Positions 43,013-53,094 are shown, counted from the first letter of the stretch. The stretch is 64,000 bases of DNA from JALSRD01 sp964476595 (GCA_964476595.1 CAYZCL010000104.1:16159-80158); one strand, 5' to 3'. Numbers and translations: made by a program. The notes: generated by a model from the letters alone, not told the origin.

Positions 43013-43614
43013 TTCTTTTTGGCCTTCTTGTTCTTGTCCGTCTGCGCCGGGTTCTTCGCTATCCGTTGACAGGCAATCTCAAATTTCTTCAGGTCGATGC
43101 TTTGGCTTTCCTTGATGGTGTGCTTTTGCAGGTTCTTGAGCTGCACACTGGCGAAGAGGCCCGACTTTTCCAGCCGCGTCATGAAATCGGCCACGGTCTT
43201 GTTGTCCATGGCGATGCCGAGGATGCGTACGGTTCCCGACATCGAACCGTGGCTTTCCAGCCGCGTGAACCACATGCGCTTTTTGATCACCAGCCCGGTG
43301 AAGGCGTCCAGCAGTTCCAGCGCCTGTCGGCGGTTGGCCTCCAGGTTTTTGATGACGTCGGTCTTTTTCTTGAGAATCTCCAGTTTCTTCTTGATCGCGG
43401 TGATTTCCTTGTTGATCTTCTCGTACTTGGCCAACTGGGCCTTGGTGGACTTGACCCGGGTCTGCAGGCTCTTTTCCTGGTTTTTCAGGTAGAACTGAAC
43501 GACCAGCAGAAGACCCAGCACCACGGCCATGGTCAACAGGAAAATACCCACCTGTTTGCGGGCGGTCTCTTTTCTGCGTGCATCTCGGAATGGTAACAGG
43601 TTGATTCGTATCAT
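43009..43614 (-). CDS. pilN: Type IV pilus inner-membrane alignment protein PilN
   Basis: The 201-residue protein starts MIRINLLPFRDARRKE, the conserved PilN motif that binds PilM. It has one membrane helix (IFLLTMAVVLGLLLVVQFYL), a Lys-rich coiled coil and a periplasmic domain. Like PilO it ends in a Lys-rich tail (DKNKKAKKK). It overlaps pilM and pilO by ATGA on both sides. Confidence 0.94.
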   Translation of the reverse strand: MIRINLLPFRDARRKETARKQVGIFLLTMAVVLGLLLVVQFYLKNQEKSLQTRVKSTKAQLAKYEKINKEITAIKKKLEILKKKTDVIKNLEANRRQALELLDAFTGLVIKKRMWFTRLESHGSMSGTVRILGIAMDNKTVADFMTRLEKSGLFASVQLKNLQKHTIKESQSIDLKKFEIACQRIAKNPAQTDKNKKAKKK

Positions 43615-44666
43615 TTGTCGTCGATTCTTCGTGTGGCCAGTCCCATGCAAATGGCCGCCTGGGGAGCCACCTGTGACAGATAGGCGGGGTCGAGCCGTCC
43701 GCTGTCGGCCTTGAAAGGCGCGAAGGGGTTGATCACTTCCACTTCGGCGGAGGTTTCGACGCCCAGTAATTCCCTGAACTCCTTGATGTTGGCCCCGCCG
43801 CCACTCAGCACGATGCGCTTGATCTGGTCGTCCGGGTAGGTGGAATAGAAGAAATCCAGCGCCCGCCGGATCTCCTGGCACCAGTCGGCCACGATGGTCG
43901 AGATGATTTCCTTGATCTGTTCGGAGGACAGGGTGTCGGATTTGCCGGTCAGTTTGATCTCTTCGGCCTCTTCAGGGGAGCAGTCGGCCATGGAGGCGAT
44001 CTTGTGGTTGATCTGGGCGCATCCCAGCGAGACATCCCGCATGAAGAGGGACTGGTTGTTCTTGAGAATGTTCAGCGAGGTCTTGGAGGAACCGATGTCG
44101 ATGAGCGCGACGTTTTCATCGCCGCCGCCGTGGGTGAACTCGAAGATGTTCTGCAGGGCGAAGGCGTCCACGTCCACCACGCAGGGGGTCAGCCCCGCCA
44201 TGTCGATGACGCCGGCGTAGTCGTCCACCATCTCCTTTTTGGCCGCCGTGAGCAGCACGCTGGTCAGGTTGGCGTTGTTCTCGTTTTCACCGATGATGTG
44301 AAAATCCAGGTAGACATCGTTGATGTCGTAGGGGATGTACTGCTCGGCCTCGAGGTGGATGTTTTCCTGCAGCTGCTCTTCACTGATGGTCTGCACGTCG
44401 ATTTTCTTAACGATCACCGAGTATCCGCCGATGGAGGTGGCGACATTGTGTTCCTTGATCTTGTAAGTGGAGAACAGTTCACGGATGAACTCGGCCACCT
44501 TCTCCGGTTCTTTGATGGCGCCGTCCTCGATGAGTCCGGGCGGTATGTCGATGAGCCCGAAGGCCTTAAAGGATCCCCCTTTATTCAGCCCGGTGATTTC
44601 TGCGACTTTAATGGTGCGGGAACCGATGTCGAGTCCGACTAAGTGGTTTTTCTTGGCAAACAGCAT
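43611..44666 (-). CDS. pilM: Type IV pilus assembly actin-like ATPase PilM
   Basis: The 351-residue cytoplasmic protein has an actin/FtsA-like fold: LVGLDIGSRTIKVAEI (phosphate 1), VALIDIGSSKTSLNIL (phosphate 2) and IVLSGGGANIKEF (adenosine loop). It also has the PilM hallmark LEAEQYIPYDINDVYLD. It binds the PilN N-terminus and couples the pilus motor to the alignment complex. A small HTH gene precedes it by 9 bp. Confidence 0.95.
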   Translation of the reverse strand: MLFAKKNHLVGLDIGSRTIKVAEITGLNKGGSFKAFGLIDIPPGLIEDGAIKEPEKVAEFIRELFSTYKIKEHNVATSIGGYSVIVKKIDVQTISEEQLQENIHLEAEQYIPYDINDVYLDFHIIGENENNANLTSVLLTAAKKEMVDDYAGVIDMAGLTPCVVDVDAFALQNIFEFTHGGGDENVALIDIGSSKTSLNILKNNQSLFMRDVSLGCAQINHKIASMADCSPEEAEEIKLTGKSDTLSSEQIKEIISTIVADWCQEIRRALDFFYSTYPDDQIKRIVLSGGGANIKEFRELLGVETSAEVEVINPFAPFKADSGRLDPAYLSQVAPQAAICMGLATRRIDDK

Positions 44667-44675
44667 GAATATCTC

Positions 44676-44876
44676 TCAATCATCTTGGAAAATTTCATCT
44701 TTATCTGCAAGATTCAGCCCCAACGCCAGAATAATTTTACGCTTGGTTTCCAGCCGGCAGGGCTTTCCCTTTTCGATGCGGGCGATGGTCATTGGAGAGA
44801 CGTTTGCTTTGCGGGCCAGCTCTGCTTTGCTCATGAGAAGGGATTCTCTGACAGCCTTCAAACGATTTCTGCTCAT
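44676..44876 (-). CDS. Small XRE-type helix-turn-helix protein upstream of pilM
   Basis: The 66-residue protein is essentially one Cro/C1-type HTH domain: SKAELARKANVSPMTIARIEKG is the helix-turn-helix, and KRKIILALGLNLADKDEIF closes the bundle. It is first in the pil operon and could regulate it or the divergent kinase-regulator pair. The ATG at 44876 fits the domain; an earlier in-frame start at 44984 would add 36 residues of no known fold. Confidence 0.8.
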   Translation of the reverse strand: MSRNRLKAVRESLLMSKAELARKANVSPMTIARIEKGKPCRLETKRKIILALGLNLADKDEIFQDD

Positions 44877-45261
44877 TTGAATCGCCTGTATGTGCGGTTT
44901 TTCAGGGCGCTGCTGGGTAAAGCAAAAGGGTGCGGAAGTGTTCTGGATATGTTTCAAAACCCCATTGCATTTAATTTCGGTCATGTCAAGAACTTTTTTA
45001 GCTAATTACGCATAATTAACATATAATTGCGGTGCACCACACTTCCGGTTCACCATCCGTGTCTTCCGACGCCCGCATGTTGCGCTATCAAGGGTTGCCT
45101 CTCCCGGATGAGGAGAATTTTCGAAGGTCCACCAACAGTATCGTCCGATACGGTTAATGTGGTTATCGGCCAAAAAAGCTTGACCTTTATGCCAAATTTC
45201 GCGCACCATATAAAAAAAATGAACGACCCGGCGATATCGACCCCAGGGAGACCCGGCCTGC
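44877..45261. promoter_or_regulatory. Divergent AT-rich control region between pil and the kinase gene
   Basis: This 385-bp stretch has no gene I can support. It is much more AT-rich than its surroundings. On the minus strand it has a consensus -35 box TTGACA (44989-44984), but the matching -10 region (AATGGG) is poor, which suggests activator dependence. On the plus strand TATAAT occurs near 45020 and TTGACC near 45180, followed by ATATAAAAAA. The palindrome GGTGCACC lies near 45030. Both the small HTH protein and the response regulator could bind here. Confidence 0.4.
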
Positions 45262-46677
45262 ATGAAGAGCCGCATGAATTCCGAAAAAATAAAGCCTTTC
45301 AGGCTGGTGAAATATTTCACCTTTTCAAGCCTTATCGCGGTTTTCATCGGAACGCTGGTGCTCTCCCTGCTCAATATCCACTGGGCGCGGTCTTTTCAGC
45401 TGAAAAAGAGCCAGGCCTATGCGTTGGTGCTCATGGAGAACCTCAACCACCAGGTTTTTCTGCAGTTCATCGTGCCGGTGGTGCTCAAATACGGCAAGAT
45501 CGAGCTGAGCAACGCCGAACAGTTCCGGCGCATGGACGACGTGGTGCGCAGCACGCTGCACAGTTTCCACGTGGCCATGGTGAACATCTACGACATGAAA
45601 AACAAGATCTCTTACAGTTTCGACCCCGAACTGGTGGGCAAGGAGAACCTGGGCGGTGCACTCTACAACCGTGCCCGGGAGGGACACATCGGCTACAAGC
45701 TGGTGCAGCAGGGCTACAAATGGGGCATCCCGCTGGGCATCCCCAAAAAGAGCCTGCTGATCACCTTCGCGCCGCTGCGGGCCGAGAGGGAGTTCCTGCG
45801 GATCTCCGGACCGGTGCTGGGCGTGGTGGAGATCGTGCAGGACGTCACCGACGACTATCGCGCCATTTTCCGCTACCAGGTGACCATCATCATCACCTCG
45901 ACGCTGGTGATGTCCATCCTGCTGCTGGTGCTGATCTTCGTGGTTAAACGCGGCGAGGCCATCATCGAAAAACGATCCCTGGAGAGGCAGCGTCTGGAGC
46001 AGAAGCTCAACCGCGCCCGGCACCTGTCGTCGCTGGGGGAGATGACCGCCGGCGTTTCCCACGAGATCCGCAACCCCCTGGGCATTATCAAGAGCTCGGC
46101 CGAGCTGCTGAAAAAGAAGATGGCCGTGGTGGATCCCGGCAATCCCATCCCGGACGTGATCGTACAGGAGGCCACGCGCCTCAATGACATCATCACCGAT
46201 TTTCTCAACTTCGCCAAGCCGCGCGAACCGGACCTGGCGCCCTGCCGCCTGGGCGACATCGTGGCGCGCAACATCGGTTCCCTGGCCCCGCGCTTCAAGG
46301 AGCAGGGCATCGTCGTCGAAGACCGCATCGACGAGGGACTGCCGGAAATCCATGCGGATGCCAACATGCTCTACCAGGCGTTTCTTAATATCCTGCTCAA
46401 CGCCCTGCAGGCCATGCCCGAGGGCGGCACCATCCGCATTCACGCCGAGGCGGACGACGCCCGGGTGCGCCTTTTCTTCGAAGACAGCGGTCCCGGGTTT
46501 TCCGAGGAGATCGGCGAAAAGATCTGGGACCCTTTTTTCACCACCAAGGAAAAGGGCACCGGCCTGGGGCTGGGGATCGTGCGCAACATCATCGAGGCCC
46601 ACGGCGGCAGTATCCACATGGAGAACCGTGAGCGCGGCGGGGCCCGGGTGGTGGTGGAACTGCCCCTGGAACCTTAG
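45262..46677 (+). CDS. Membrane sensor histidine kinase
   Basis: The 471-residue kinase has two membrane helices (about 19-38 and 209-231) enclosing a sensor domain of about 170 residues outside the cytoplasm. Next are a coiled coil and a HisKA H-box GVSHEIRNPLG with the phospho-accepting His at about 267. The ATPase domain has the N box NILLNALQAMPEGG, G1 DSGPGF and G2 KGTGLGLGI. It resembles the AtoS/ZraS group that partners with NtrC-type regulators. It lies directly upstream of such a regulator and is divergent from the pil operon, so a PilS-like role is possible, although PilS has more membrane helices. Confidence 0.92.
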   Translation: MKSRMNSEKIKPFRLVKYFTFSSLIAVFIGTLVLSLLNIHWARSFQLKKSQAYALVLMENLNHQVFLQFIVPVVLKYGKIELSNAEQFRRMDDVVRSTLHSFHVAMVNIYDMKNKISYSFDPELVGKENLGGALYNRAREGHIGYKLVQQGYKWGIPLGIPKKSLLITFAPLRAEREFLRISGPVLGVVEIVQDVTDDYRAIFRYQVTIIITSTLVMSILLLVLIFVVKRGEAIIEKRSLERQRLEQKLNRARHLSSLGEMTAGVSHEIRNPLGIIKSSAELLKKKMAVVDPGNPIPDVIVQEATRLNDIITDFLNFAKPREPDLAPCRLGDIVARNIGSLAPRFKEQGIVVEDRIDEGLPEIHADANMLYQAFLNILLNALQAMPEGGTIRIHAEADDARVRLFFEDSGPGFSEEIGEKIWDPFFTTKEKGTGLGLGIVRNIIEAHGGSIHMENRERGGARVVVELPLEP

Positions 46678-46730
46678 TGCCGTGTCCGCTGCGCGCGGTG
46701 GAAACCGGAAACCTACACGGATTGCCTGTC

Positions 46731-48113
<1,383 letters not shown>

Positions 48114-48170
48114 TCGTCCGGCCCGAAGCGGCGGCGGGCAGGCGCTTTCCGGCACCGCGAAAGGGCAGCC

Positions 48171-48187
48171 GGCCGCCGCAGGCGGCC
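48171..48187. terminator. Short stem-loop between convergent genes
   Basis: GGCCGCC and GGCGGCC form a perfect 7-bp stem around GCA, between the response-regulator gene and the convergent TPR gene. No T-run follows on either strand, so termination is only suggested by position. Confidence 0.35.
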
Positions 48188-48190
48188 GTA

Positions 48191-48883
48191 CTAGAGCACC
48201 GCCAGCTTTTCGCGGGCCACCGGCGCGTAGACCGAGTTGTCGTACTCGGCCACGATTTTCTGCAGGGCTTCCTTTTCCTTGTCGCCGTCGCCCGACTGCG
48301 CATATACGATCGCCAGGTTGAACAGGGCCTCGGGTTTCAGGGTGGGACGCGCGCCGTCGACGATCCGGCGGAAATACTTTTCGGCCGAGGGGTAGTCTTT
48401 CTTTCCGGCGTAGGCGTAAGCCAGGCTGATGACCACCAGGTCGTGGATGACGGGCTCTTCGCTGTAGTCGTCCAGGGCCTGCCGGTAGAGCTTGACGGCC
48501 TGGTCGTACTTCCCGGCGCGGTAGCTGATGTCGGCGTAGAATACCGTTGCCATCTTGGCCCCGTTTTTTCCGCTATATTTCTGAATGATGTTCTCCAGGG
48601 AAGGCTTAAGCTGTTCCCAGGCTTTTTCGGGCGTGCCGTCTTTCGCCAGCAGTTGCCGGTAGGCGCTTCTCTGCTGGTCGTAGAGGGCCAGCGACCTGGC
48701 CTCGGCCCGCGCCGAGAAGAAGCGCACGGCCGAAAAAACGACGGCCACCAGCAGTATGGCGGCCAGGGTCCAGCTCAGCTGGCGGCTGTTGGCGCGCGCC
48801 CACTGGATGGTCTTGGCCGACAGGGTCAAAAACTCGTCGGGCTCTTTCAACAGTTGTTTGCGGGTAACTTTTTTTCGGGCCAT
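48191..48883 (-). CDS. TPR-repeat single-pass membrane protein (YfgM-like)
   Basis: The 230-residue protein has an N-terminal cytoplasmic stretch rich in Arg and Lys and a membrane helix (WTLAAILLVAVVFSAVRFF, about 38-56). Tetratricopeptide repeats follow (MATVFYADISYRAGKYDQAVKLYRQAL, FNLAIVYAQSGDGDKEKEAL). That resembles the YfgM/ancillary SecYEG family or other periplasmic TPR scaffolds. The ATG at 48883 follows CGGAGATGAC. It lies 47 bp downstream of the SH3-domain gene. The precise role is unknown. Confidence 0.82.
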   Translation of the reverse strand: MARKKVTRKQLLKEPDEFLTLSAKTIQWARANSRQLSWTLAAILLVAVVFSAVRFFSARAEARSLALYDQQRSAYRQLLAKDGTPEKAWEQLKPSLENIIQKYSGKNGAKMATVFYADISYRAGKYDQAVKLYRQALDDYSEEPVIHDLVVISLAYAYAGKKDYPSAEKYFRRIVDGARPTLKPEALFNLAIVYAQSGDGDKEKEALQKIVAEYDNSVYAPVAREKLAVL

Positions 48884-48930
48884 GTCATCTCCGGCGGCCG
48901 TTGAAGCCTCTTACCTGCGGGGTCGCCGCC

Positions 48931-49437
48931 TCACCACACCAGGGGCTTGAAAATCCATCCCTTGTCACCGTCGGCGTGCTGAATCTGCAGCCACTTTCCC
49001 CGGGTCTTGAGAACCTTGAACGGCACACCCCTGTCCTCGGTTTTGAATACGATCGGGAAGTTGGTGCCCGGTCCGGACCGGATGTTGCACTCTTTCTTCA
49101 CCGTGATCACCGTGGGGATCTTTGCCAGCAGGTTCTTCTTGATCCAGCCCTCGTCTTTTTCGAAATCGCGAAAGAGGATCCACTGTCCCTTCTTCTGGAT
49201 GACCACCACGGGGTAATAACGTTCGGCCTGCCACAGGATTTCGTACTTGGTGCCCGGACCGGAGCGGATGTTGGCCTTGGGCACGTTTACCGCCAGCCGC
49301 TCCGCCGCGAGCGCCGGAACCGCCATCAGCAGCAACGCTACTGCCGCCAAGGCGATCGGCGCGCCCCGCGTGCGGCGGCCATTGCGGCCGTCGATCCGGA
49401 ATCTCCTGTCGTTCCGATGGTTGCCTGCTACACTCAT
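48931..49437 (-). CDS. Periplasmic protein with two SH3b domains
   Basis: The 168-residue product has a long basic N-region then a signal-type hydrophobic stretch (PIALAAVALLLMAVPALAAE). After it come two bacterial SH3 repeats, each with the NIRSGPGT signature (NIRSGPGTKYEILW and NIRSGPGTNFPIVFK). Such domains bind cell-wall peptides or help place envelope enzymes. The ATG at 49437 follows AAGGGTGG. No catalytic domain is present, so it is probably an adaptor. Confidence 0.85.
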   Translation of the reverse strand: MSVAGNHRNDRRFRIDGRNGRRTRGAPIALAAVALLLMAVPALAAERLAVNVPKANIRSGPGTKYEILWQAERYYPVVVIQKKGQWILFRDFEKDEGWIKKNLLAKIPTVITVKKECNIRSGPGTNFPIVFKTEDRGVPFKVLKTRGKWLQIQHADGDKGWIFKPLVW

Positions 49438-49513
49438 ATCGGCGCCACCCTTACAATAAAAAAGTCTGCGGATCAAGCAAAAAGCCCCGGCCGGTGTTTC
49501 CCGGGCGATGGCG

Positions 49514-49535
49514 GGAATGCCGGGGTCGGCATTCC
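49514..49535 (-). terminator. Stem-loop after the radical SAM gene
   Basis: GGAATGCC (49514-49521) and GGCATTCC (49528-49535) form a perfect 8-bp stem with a 6-nt loop, 9 bp after the radical SAM stop codon on the minus strand. There is no T-run, so it may act weakly or stabilise the 3' end. Confidence 0.4.
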
Positions 49536-49543
49536 GGGGCCGC

Positions 49544-50485
49544 TCAGAATTCGACGGCGAACACCCGGCGCGGACGGTCCAGGCGGCGCAGACCGGCCCG
49601 GCGCGCCATCCGCAGGGTCTCCTGGAACTCGGCGTGCCGCAGCGGTCGCGCCAGCGCTTTCACCTCGGCCGCCCGGCCGCAGGGGCGGTACTGGCCCATG
49701 ATGTTGACGTAGGTGTCGGCGGAAATCTCGCCGGCGATGAAGGTCATGACCTCGCGGGTGCCGGCCAGTCCCGCGGGCATGACCAGGTGGCGGACCAGCA
49801 GCCCGCGGCGGGCGACGCCCGCCGCGTCCAGCACCAGGTCCCCCACCTGGCGGTGCATCTCGCGTATCGCCCGGCGGGTGCACTCCGGGTAGTCCGCGGC
49901 GCCGGTCAGCCGCTTGGCGGTTTCGGGGTCCCAGAATTTGAAGTCGGGCATGTAGATGTCGATGACGCCCTCGAGCAGGCGCAGCGTGCGCACCCGTTCG
50001 TAGCCCGAGGTGTTGTAGACCAGGGGCACCCGCAGGCCCCGGGCAGCGGCGATTTCAAGGGCGCCCAGGATCTGCGGCACCACGTGGGAGGGGGTTACAA
50101 AGTTGATGTTGTGGCAGCCGGCGTGCTGCAGGGCCAGCATCATGTCCGCCAGTTCACGATCGTCCACGGGCCGTCCGGCCCCCTCGTGGCTGATGTCGTA
50201 GTTCTGGCAGAAGATGCACCCCAGGTTGCAGAAGCTGAAGAAGATGGTGCCCGACCCGCGGCGGCCCACCAGGGGCGCCTCTTCGCCGAAGTGGGCGTCG
50301 TAGCTGGCCACCACCGCCCGCACACCCGTTCGGCACAGGCCCCGCTGGCCCTCCGAGCGGTCGACGGCGCACCTGCGGGGGCACAGGCTGCAGGCTTTCA
50401 GCAGCTTGCGTGCGGCGGCCGCGCGGGCCGCCAGTTCGCCGCTTTCGTGCAGGGCGATATAAGAGGCCGGTTTACCGTGTTCCAT
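49544..50485 (-). CDS. Radical SAM protein (PflA/PflX-like)
   Basis: The 313-residue protein carries the radical SAM cluster motif FCNLGCIFCQN (C-x3-C-x2-C, about residues 86-95). An extra cysteine motif CSLCPRRC...C lies near residues 32-53, as in the PflX group (COG1313) of putative glycyl-radical activases and related enzymes. Other barrel motifs include YNTSGYERVRTL and DIYMPDFKFWD. The substrate is unknown and no glycyl-radical enzyme is nearby. It lies 63 bp downstream of an FmdB-type zinc-ribbon gene and shares its promoter. Confidence 0.88.
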   Translation of the reverse strand: MEHGKPASYIALHESGELAARAAAARKLLKACSLCPRRCAVDRSEGQRGLCRTGVRAVVASYDAHFGEEAPLVGRRGSGTIFFSFCNLGCIFCQNYDISHEGAGRPVDDRELADMMLALQHAGCHNINFVTPSHVVPQILGALEIAAARGLRVPLVYNTSGYERVRTLRLLEGVIDIYMPDFKFWDPETAKRLTGAADYPECTRRAIREMHRQVGDLVLDAAGVARRGLLVRHLVMPAGLAGTREVMTFIAGEISADTYVNIMGQYRPCGRAAEVKALARPLRHAEFQETLRMARRAGLRRLDRPRRVFAVEF

Positions 50486-50548
50486 GATTCAACCCGAGGC
50501 CCCCCGCAACCGGGACGGGCAACGATCTTCGGGCAGGCTGAACGGAGG

Positions 50549-50791
50549 TCAGTCGCCGTGCCCGGGCAGATCGTAGGTGGTACACGAGCCGCTGGAACAG
50601 GTGCGCGTCTGGGCGCTGGGCCGCGCACCGGACGCGCCGGTGGCCATGCTATAGTGGGTGGTGCTGATGATACGCTCGAAGTTCTCGGATTTGCATGCCG
50701 GGCAGCACATCTCCACCTGCTCGTCGCTGTTCATCAGCAGCAGTTCGAAAACGTGGCTGCACTGCAGGCACTTGAATTCATAGATGGGCAT
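50549..50791 (-). CDS. FmdB-family zinc-ribbon protein
   Basis: The 80-residue protein begins MPIYEFKCLQC and has the two CxxC pairs of the FmdB/CxxC zinc ribbon (CLQC and CPAC, about 25 apart). A Ser/Thr-rich tail with two extra cysteines (CSSGSC) follows. The family was first linked to formamidase regulation but is widespread and uncharacterised. The ATG at 50791 has a strong AAGGAGGTTTC site. Confidence 0.88.
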   Translation of the reverse strand: MPIYEFKCLQCSHVFELLLMNSDEQVEMCCPACKSENFERIISTTHYSMATGASGARPSAQTRTCSSGSCTTYDLPGHGD

Positions 50792-50914
50792 GAAACCTCC
50801 TTGGTGTTTCGGTCCCCATTTGCGGGCCGGACAGGTCCGCCCAGGCTGTTGCGTCCGGCGAATGCTGTCAAAAAAATTCGGATGACCGGGACGTGGGCGG
50901 TCCCCTATCCTGAA

Positions 50915-50942
50915 AGAATACTATTTCCGTCCCCGATGTCAA
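50915..50942 (-). promoter_or_regulatory. Sigma-70-type promoter of the FmdB/radical SAM unit
   Basis: On the minus strand TTGACA (50942-50937), a 16-bp spacer and TATTCT (50920-50915) lie about 120 bp upstream of the FmdB start. The gap 50792-51035 shows nothing else of note apart from the end of recN. Confidence 0.65.
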
Positions 50943-51035
50943 GATCCGACGGCAGGTGCGGCGGGGCCATCACAGGCGGCGGCCGGCACGGCCGCAGTCC
51001 ATCCGCCCCGGCGCCGCCTCGAACACCCGGGCGGC

Positions 51036-52763
51036 TTACCGCTGCTTCTTGTTTCGGTCCGCACGCGAGGCCGCCAGCATTTCCTCGGCGTGGGCCAGGG
51101 TGGCGGCGGTGATCTTCTCGCCGCCCAGCATGCGGGCGATCTCCTCGGCGCGGCGGGCCTCGTCGATGGGCACGAATCGGGTGCGCGTCCTGCCGCCGCG
51201 CACCTCCTTGGAGATGCGGAAGTGGTGGTCGCCGAAGCGGGCGATCTGGGGCAGGTGGGTGATGCAGATGACCTGGTGACTCCGGGCCAGTTCGGTCAGC
51301 TTGCGGCCCACGACCTCGGCCACGGCGCCGCCGATGCCGGCGTCCACCTCGTCGAAGACGATGGTTTCCACGGTTTCGGTGCCGGCCAGGATGGCCTTCA
51401 GGGCCAGCACCACCCGCGACAGTTCTCCGCCCGAGGCGATGGCCGCAAGCTGCTTCAGCTCCTCACCCACGTTGGGCGCGATGAGGAATCCGGCCTGCTC
51501 GCGGCCGGTTTCGGTGATCGCGGCGTCGTCGGCCACCAGCCGCGGGTCGGCCGCTTCGGCGACGGGCACCGGCCGCAGATCGATGGCAAAACGCGTGCGC
51601 GGCATGCCCAGCCGGGCCAGTTCTTTTTCCATGGCCGCGGCCAGTTCGGCCGCCGCCGCCCTGCGCCGGGCGGACAGGCGGCGGGCGCTGTCGGCCAGTC
51701 GGCGGCACCGTTCCTCGATGCGTCCGCGCACGTCGGCCAGCTCCGTTTCCAGGTTCCCGATGGCGCCCAGTTCGGCCTCGATCTCCTCCAGGCGCCGCGC
51801 CACGGCCTCCAGGCTGCCGCCGTACTTGCGCTTGAGCTTGAACAGGGCGTCGAGGCGCTCTTCCACCTCCTCCAGACGCTTATCGTCCACCTGCACGGTG
51901 GCCAGGTGCGCGCGCAGGGCCTGGACCGCGTCCTCGATGCGGTAGCTGATGTCCTCGATCTGCTGCAGCGCCTCTTCCAGACCGGCATCGATGGCGGCGG
52001 CCCGGCGCAGGTCTTCAATGACCTGGGCCACGCCGTCCATGACGGCGCCGCGGGCGCCGTAGAGGCGTTCGACGCCGCCGTAAACCAGGGAGTAGAGCTC
52101 CTCGGCGTGGCGCAGCCGCCGGCGTTCGGCCTCCAGGGCTTCGTCTTCGCCGGGGGTGACGGCGGCGGCCAGGATCTCCCGGCGCTGAAAGGTCAGCAGT
52201 TCGCGTTGGGCGTCCTGGTGGCGCTGTTTTTCGGTCAACGCCTTTTCCCGCGCGAGCAGCGGCTGCAGTTCCAGAAAACGGTCGCGCACCTCGTCTCCCA
52301 GGCCGGTCAGCCCGGCGAACTGGTCGAGCATATGCAGGTGCAGACGCTCCCTGAGCAGGCCCTGGTGGGCGTGCTGTCCCGAGATGCTGGCCAGGTGTTG
52401 GGTGAGGCCGCTGAGGGCCTGGGCCGTGACCAGGCGGTCGTTGATGTACACCCGGTGGCGGTTGTTGGCGGCCACGATGCGCCGGATGAGCAGGCCCTCG
52501 GCCGGGTCGAAGCCCAGTTCCCGCATGCCGTTCCAGGCCGGGTTGGCGGGCGGGATTTCAAAGAAACCCTGCACTTCGGCCCGTTCGGCGCCGGTGCGGA
52601 TCACCGTGGTGCTGGCGCGGCTGCCCAGCAGCAGGTTGACGGCGCGGATGATGATGGACTTGCCGGCGCCGGTTTCGCCGCTCAGGACCGTCAGGCCGGA
52701 GTCGAAGCGGATGCGCAGCTTCTCGATGATGGCGAAGTCTCGGATCAGCAGTTCCCGCAGCAT
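51036..52763 (-). CDS. recN: DNA repair protein RecN
   Basis: The 575-residue SMC-like ATPase starts MLRELLIRDFAIIEKLRIRF. It has Walker A GETGAGKSIIIRAVNLLLG (about 29-47), two long coiled-coil arms in the middle (residues about 150-370), the ABC signature IASGGELSRV and Walker B IVFDEVDAGIGG, then the H-loop CITHLPQIA. RecN acts in double-strand-break repair by tethering DNA ends. The ATG at 52763 with AAAGGAC is the family start. Confidence 0.96.
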   Translation of the reverse strand: MLRELLIRDFAIIEKLRIRFDSGLTVLSGETGAGKSIIIRAVNLLLGSRASTTVIRTGAERAEVQGFFEIPPANPAWNGMRELGFDPAEGLLIRRIVAANNRHRVYINDRLVTAQALSGLTQHLASISGQHAHQGLLRERLHLHMLDQFAGLTGLGDEVRDRFLELQPLLAREKALTEKQRHQDAQRELLTFQRREILAAAVTPGEDEALEAERRRLRHAEELYSLVYGGVERLYGARGAVMDGVAQVIEDLRRAAAIDAGLEEALQQIEDISYRIEDAVQALRAHLATVQVDDKRLEEVEERLDALFKLKRKYGGSLEAVARRLEEIEAELGAIGNLETELADVRGRIEERCRRLADSARRLSARRRAAAAELAAAMEKELARLGMPRTRFAIDLRPVPVAEAADPRLVADDAAITETGREQAGFLIAPNVGEELKQLAAIASGGELSRVVLALKAILAGTETVETIVFDEVDAGIGGAVAEVVGRKLTELARSHQVICITHLPQIARFGDHHFRISKEVRGGRTRTRFVPIDEARRAEEIARMLGGEKITAATLAHAEEMLAASRADRNKKQR

Positions 52764-52962
52764 GATGTCCTTTACTCTCACAAGCGGTTGAAATTGTAAA
52801 GTCGTCAGTGCCGGCGCCGGAACAATCGCAAGAATGCCTGCCCGCCCCTCGAACACGGGTGCACGCTACCCGTCAAAGGCCCCGCCAATCGTTCCGCGCG
52901 ACCGTCCCGGGACTGGAACAGTTTTTGCTTGATTTTTGGGCCGCTTTTTCCTACCTTTTCTG

Positions 52963-53003
52963 ACAATTTTGCGAGATTTGCGGGTGTATTACTACAAAAT
53001 TGT
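52963..53003. promoter_or_regulatory. Inverted repeat, candidate enhancer of the sigma-54 promoter
   Basis: ACAATTTTG (52963-52971) and CAAAATTGT (52995-53003) are exact reverse complements, 23 bp apart, within a markedly AT-rich block. They lie about 80-120 bp upstream of the -24/-12 promoter, the usual place for a sigma-54 activator site. The sequence does not match the classical NtrC consensus. Confidence 0.55.
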
Positions 53004-53079
53004 TATTTTTCCGCGGGGGAGTTTGGATACCGGATTCGTAACGTATTGTTAGAATAGGGTTACCTGCATTTCCAGCCCC

Positions 53080-53094
53080 TGGCACGGGGTTTGC
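53080..53094 (+). promoter_or_regulatory. Sigma-54 (-24/-12) promoter of the glutamate synthase operon
   Basis: TGGCAC-GGGGT-TTGC gives GG at 53081-53082 and GC at 53093-53094 with exactly 10 bp between them, a perfect match to the sigma-54 consensus. It lies within the 454-bp gene-free gap 52764-53217. Transcription should start near 53105, leaving a leader of about 110 bases. Nitrogen-responsive control of glutamate synthesis is the natural reading. Confidence 0.85.

Noticed and set aside
45000..45060. Strong sigma-70 promoter for the kinase gene
   Set aside because: TATAAT is present but no acceptable -35 box lies 16-18 bp upstream; it is kept only as a note on the control region.
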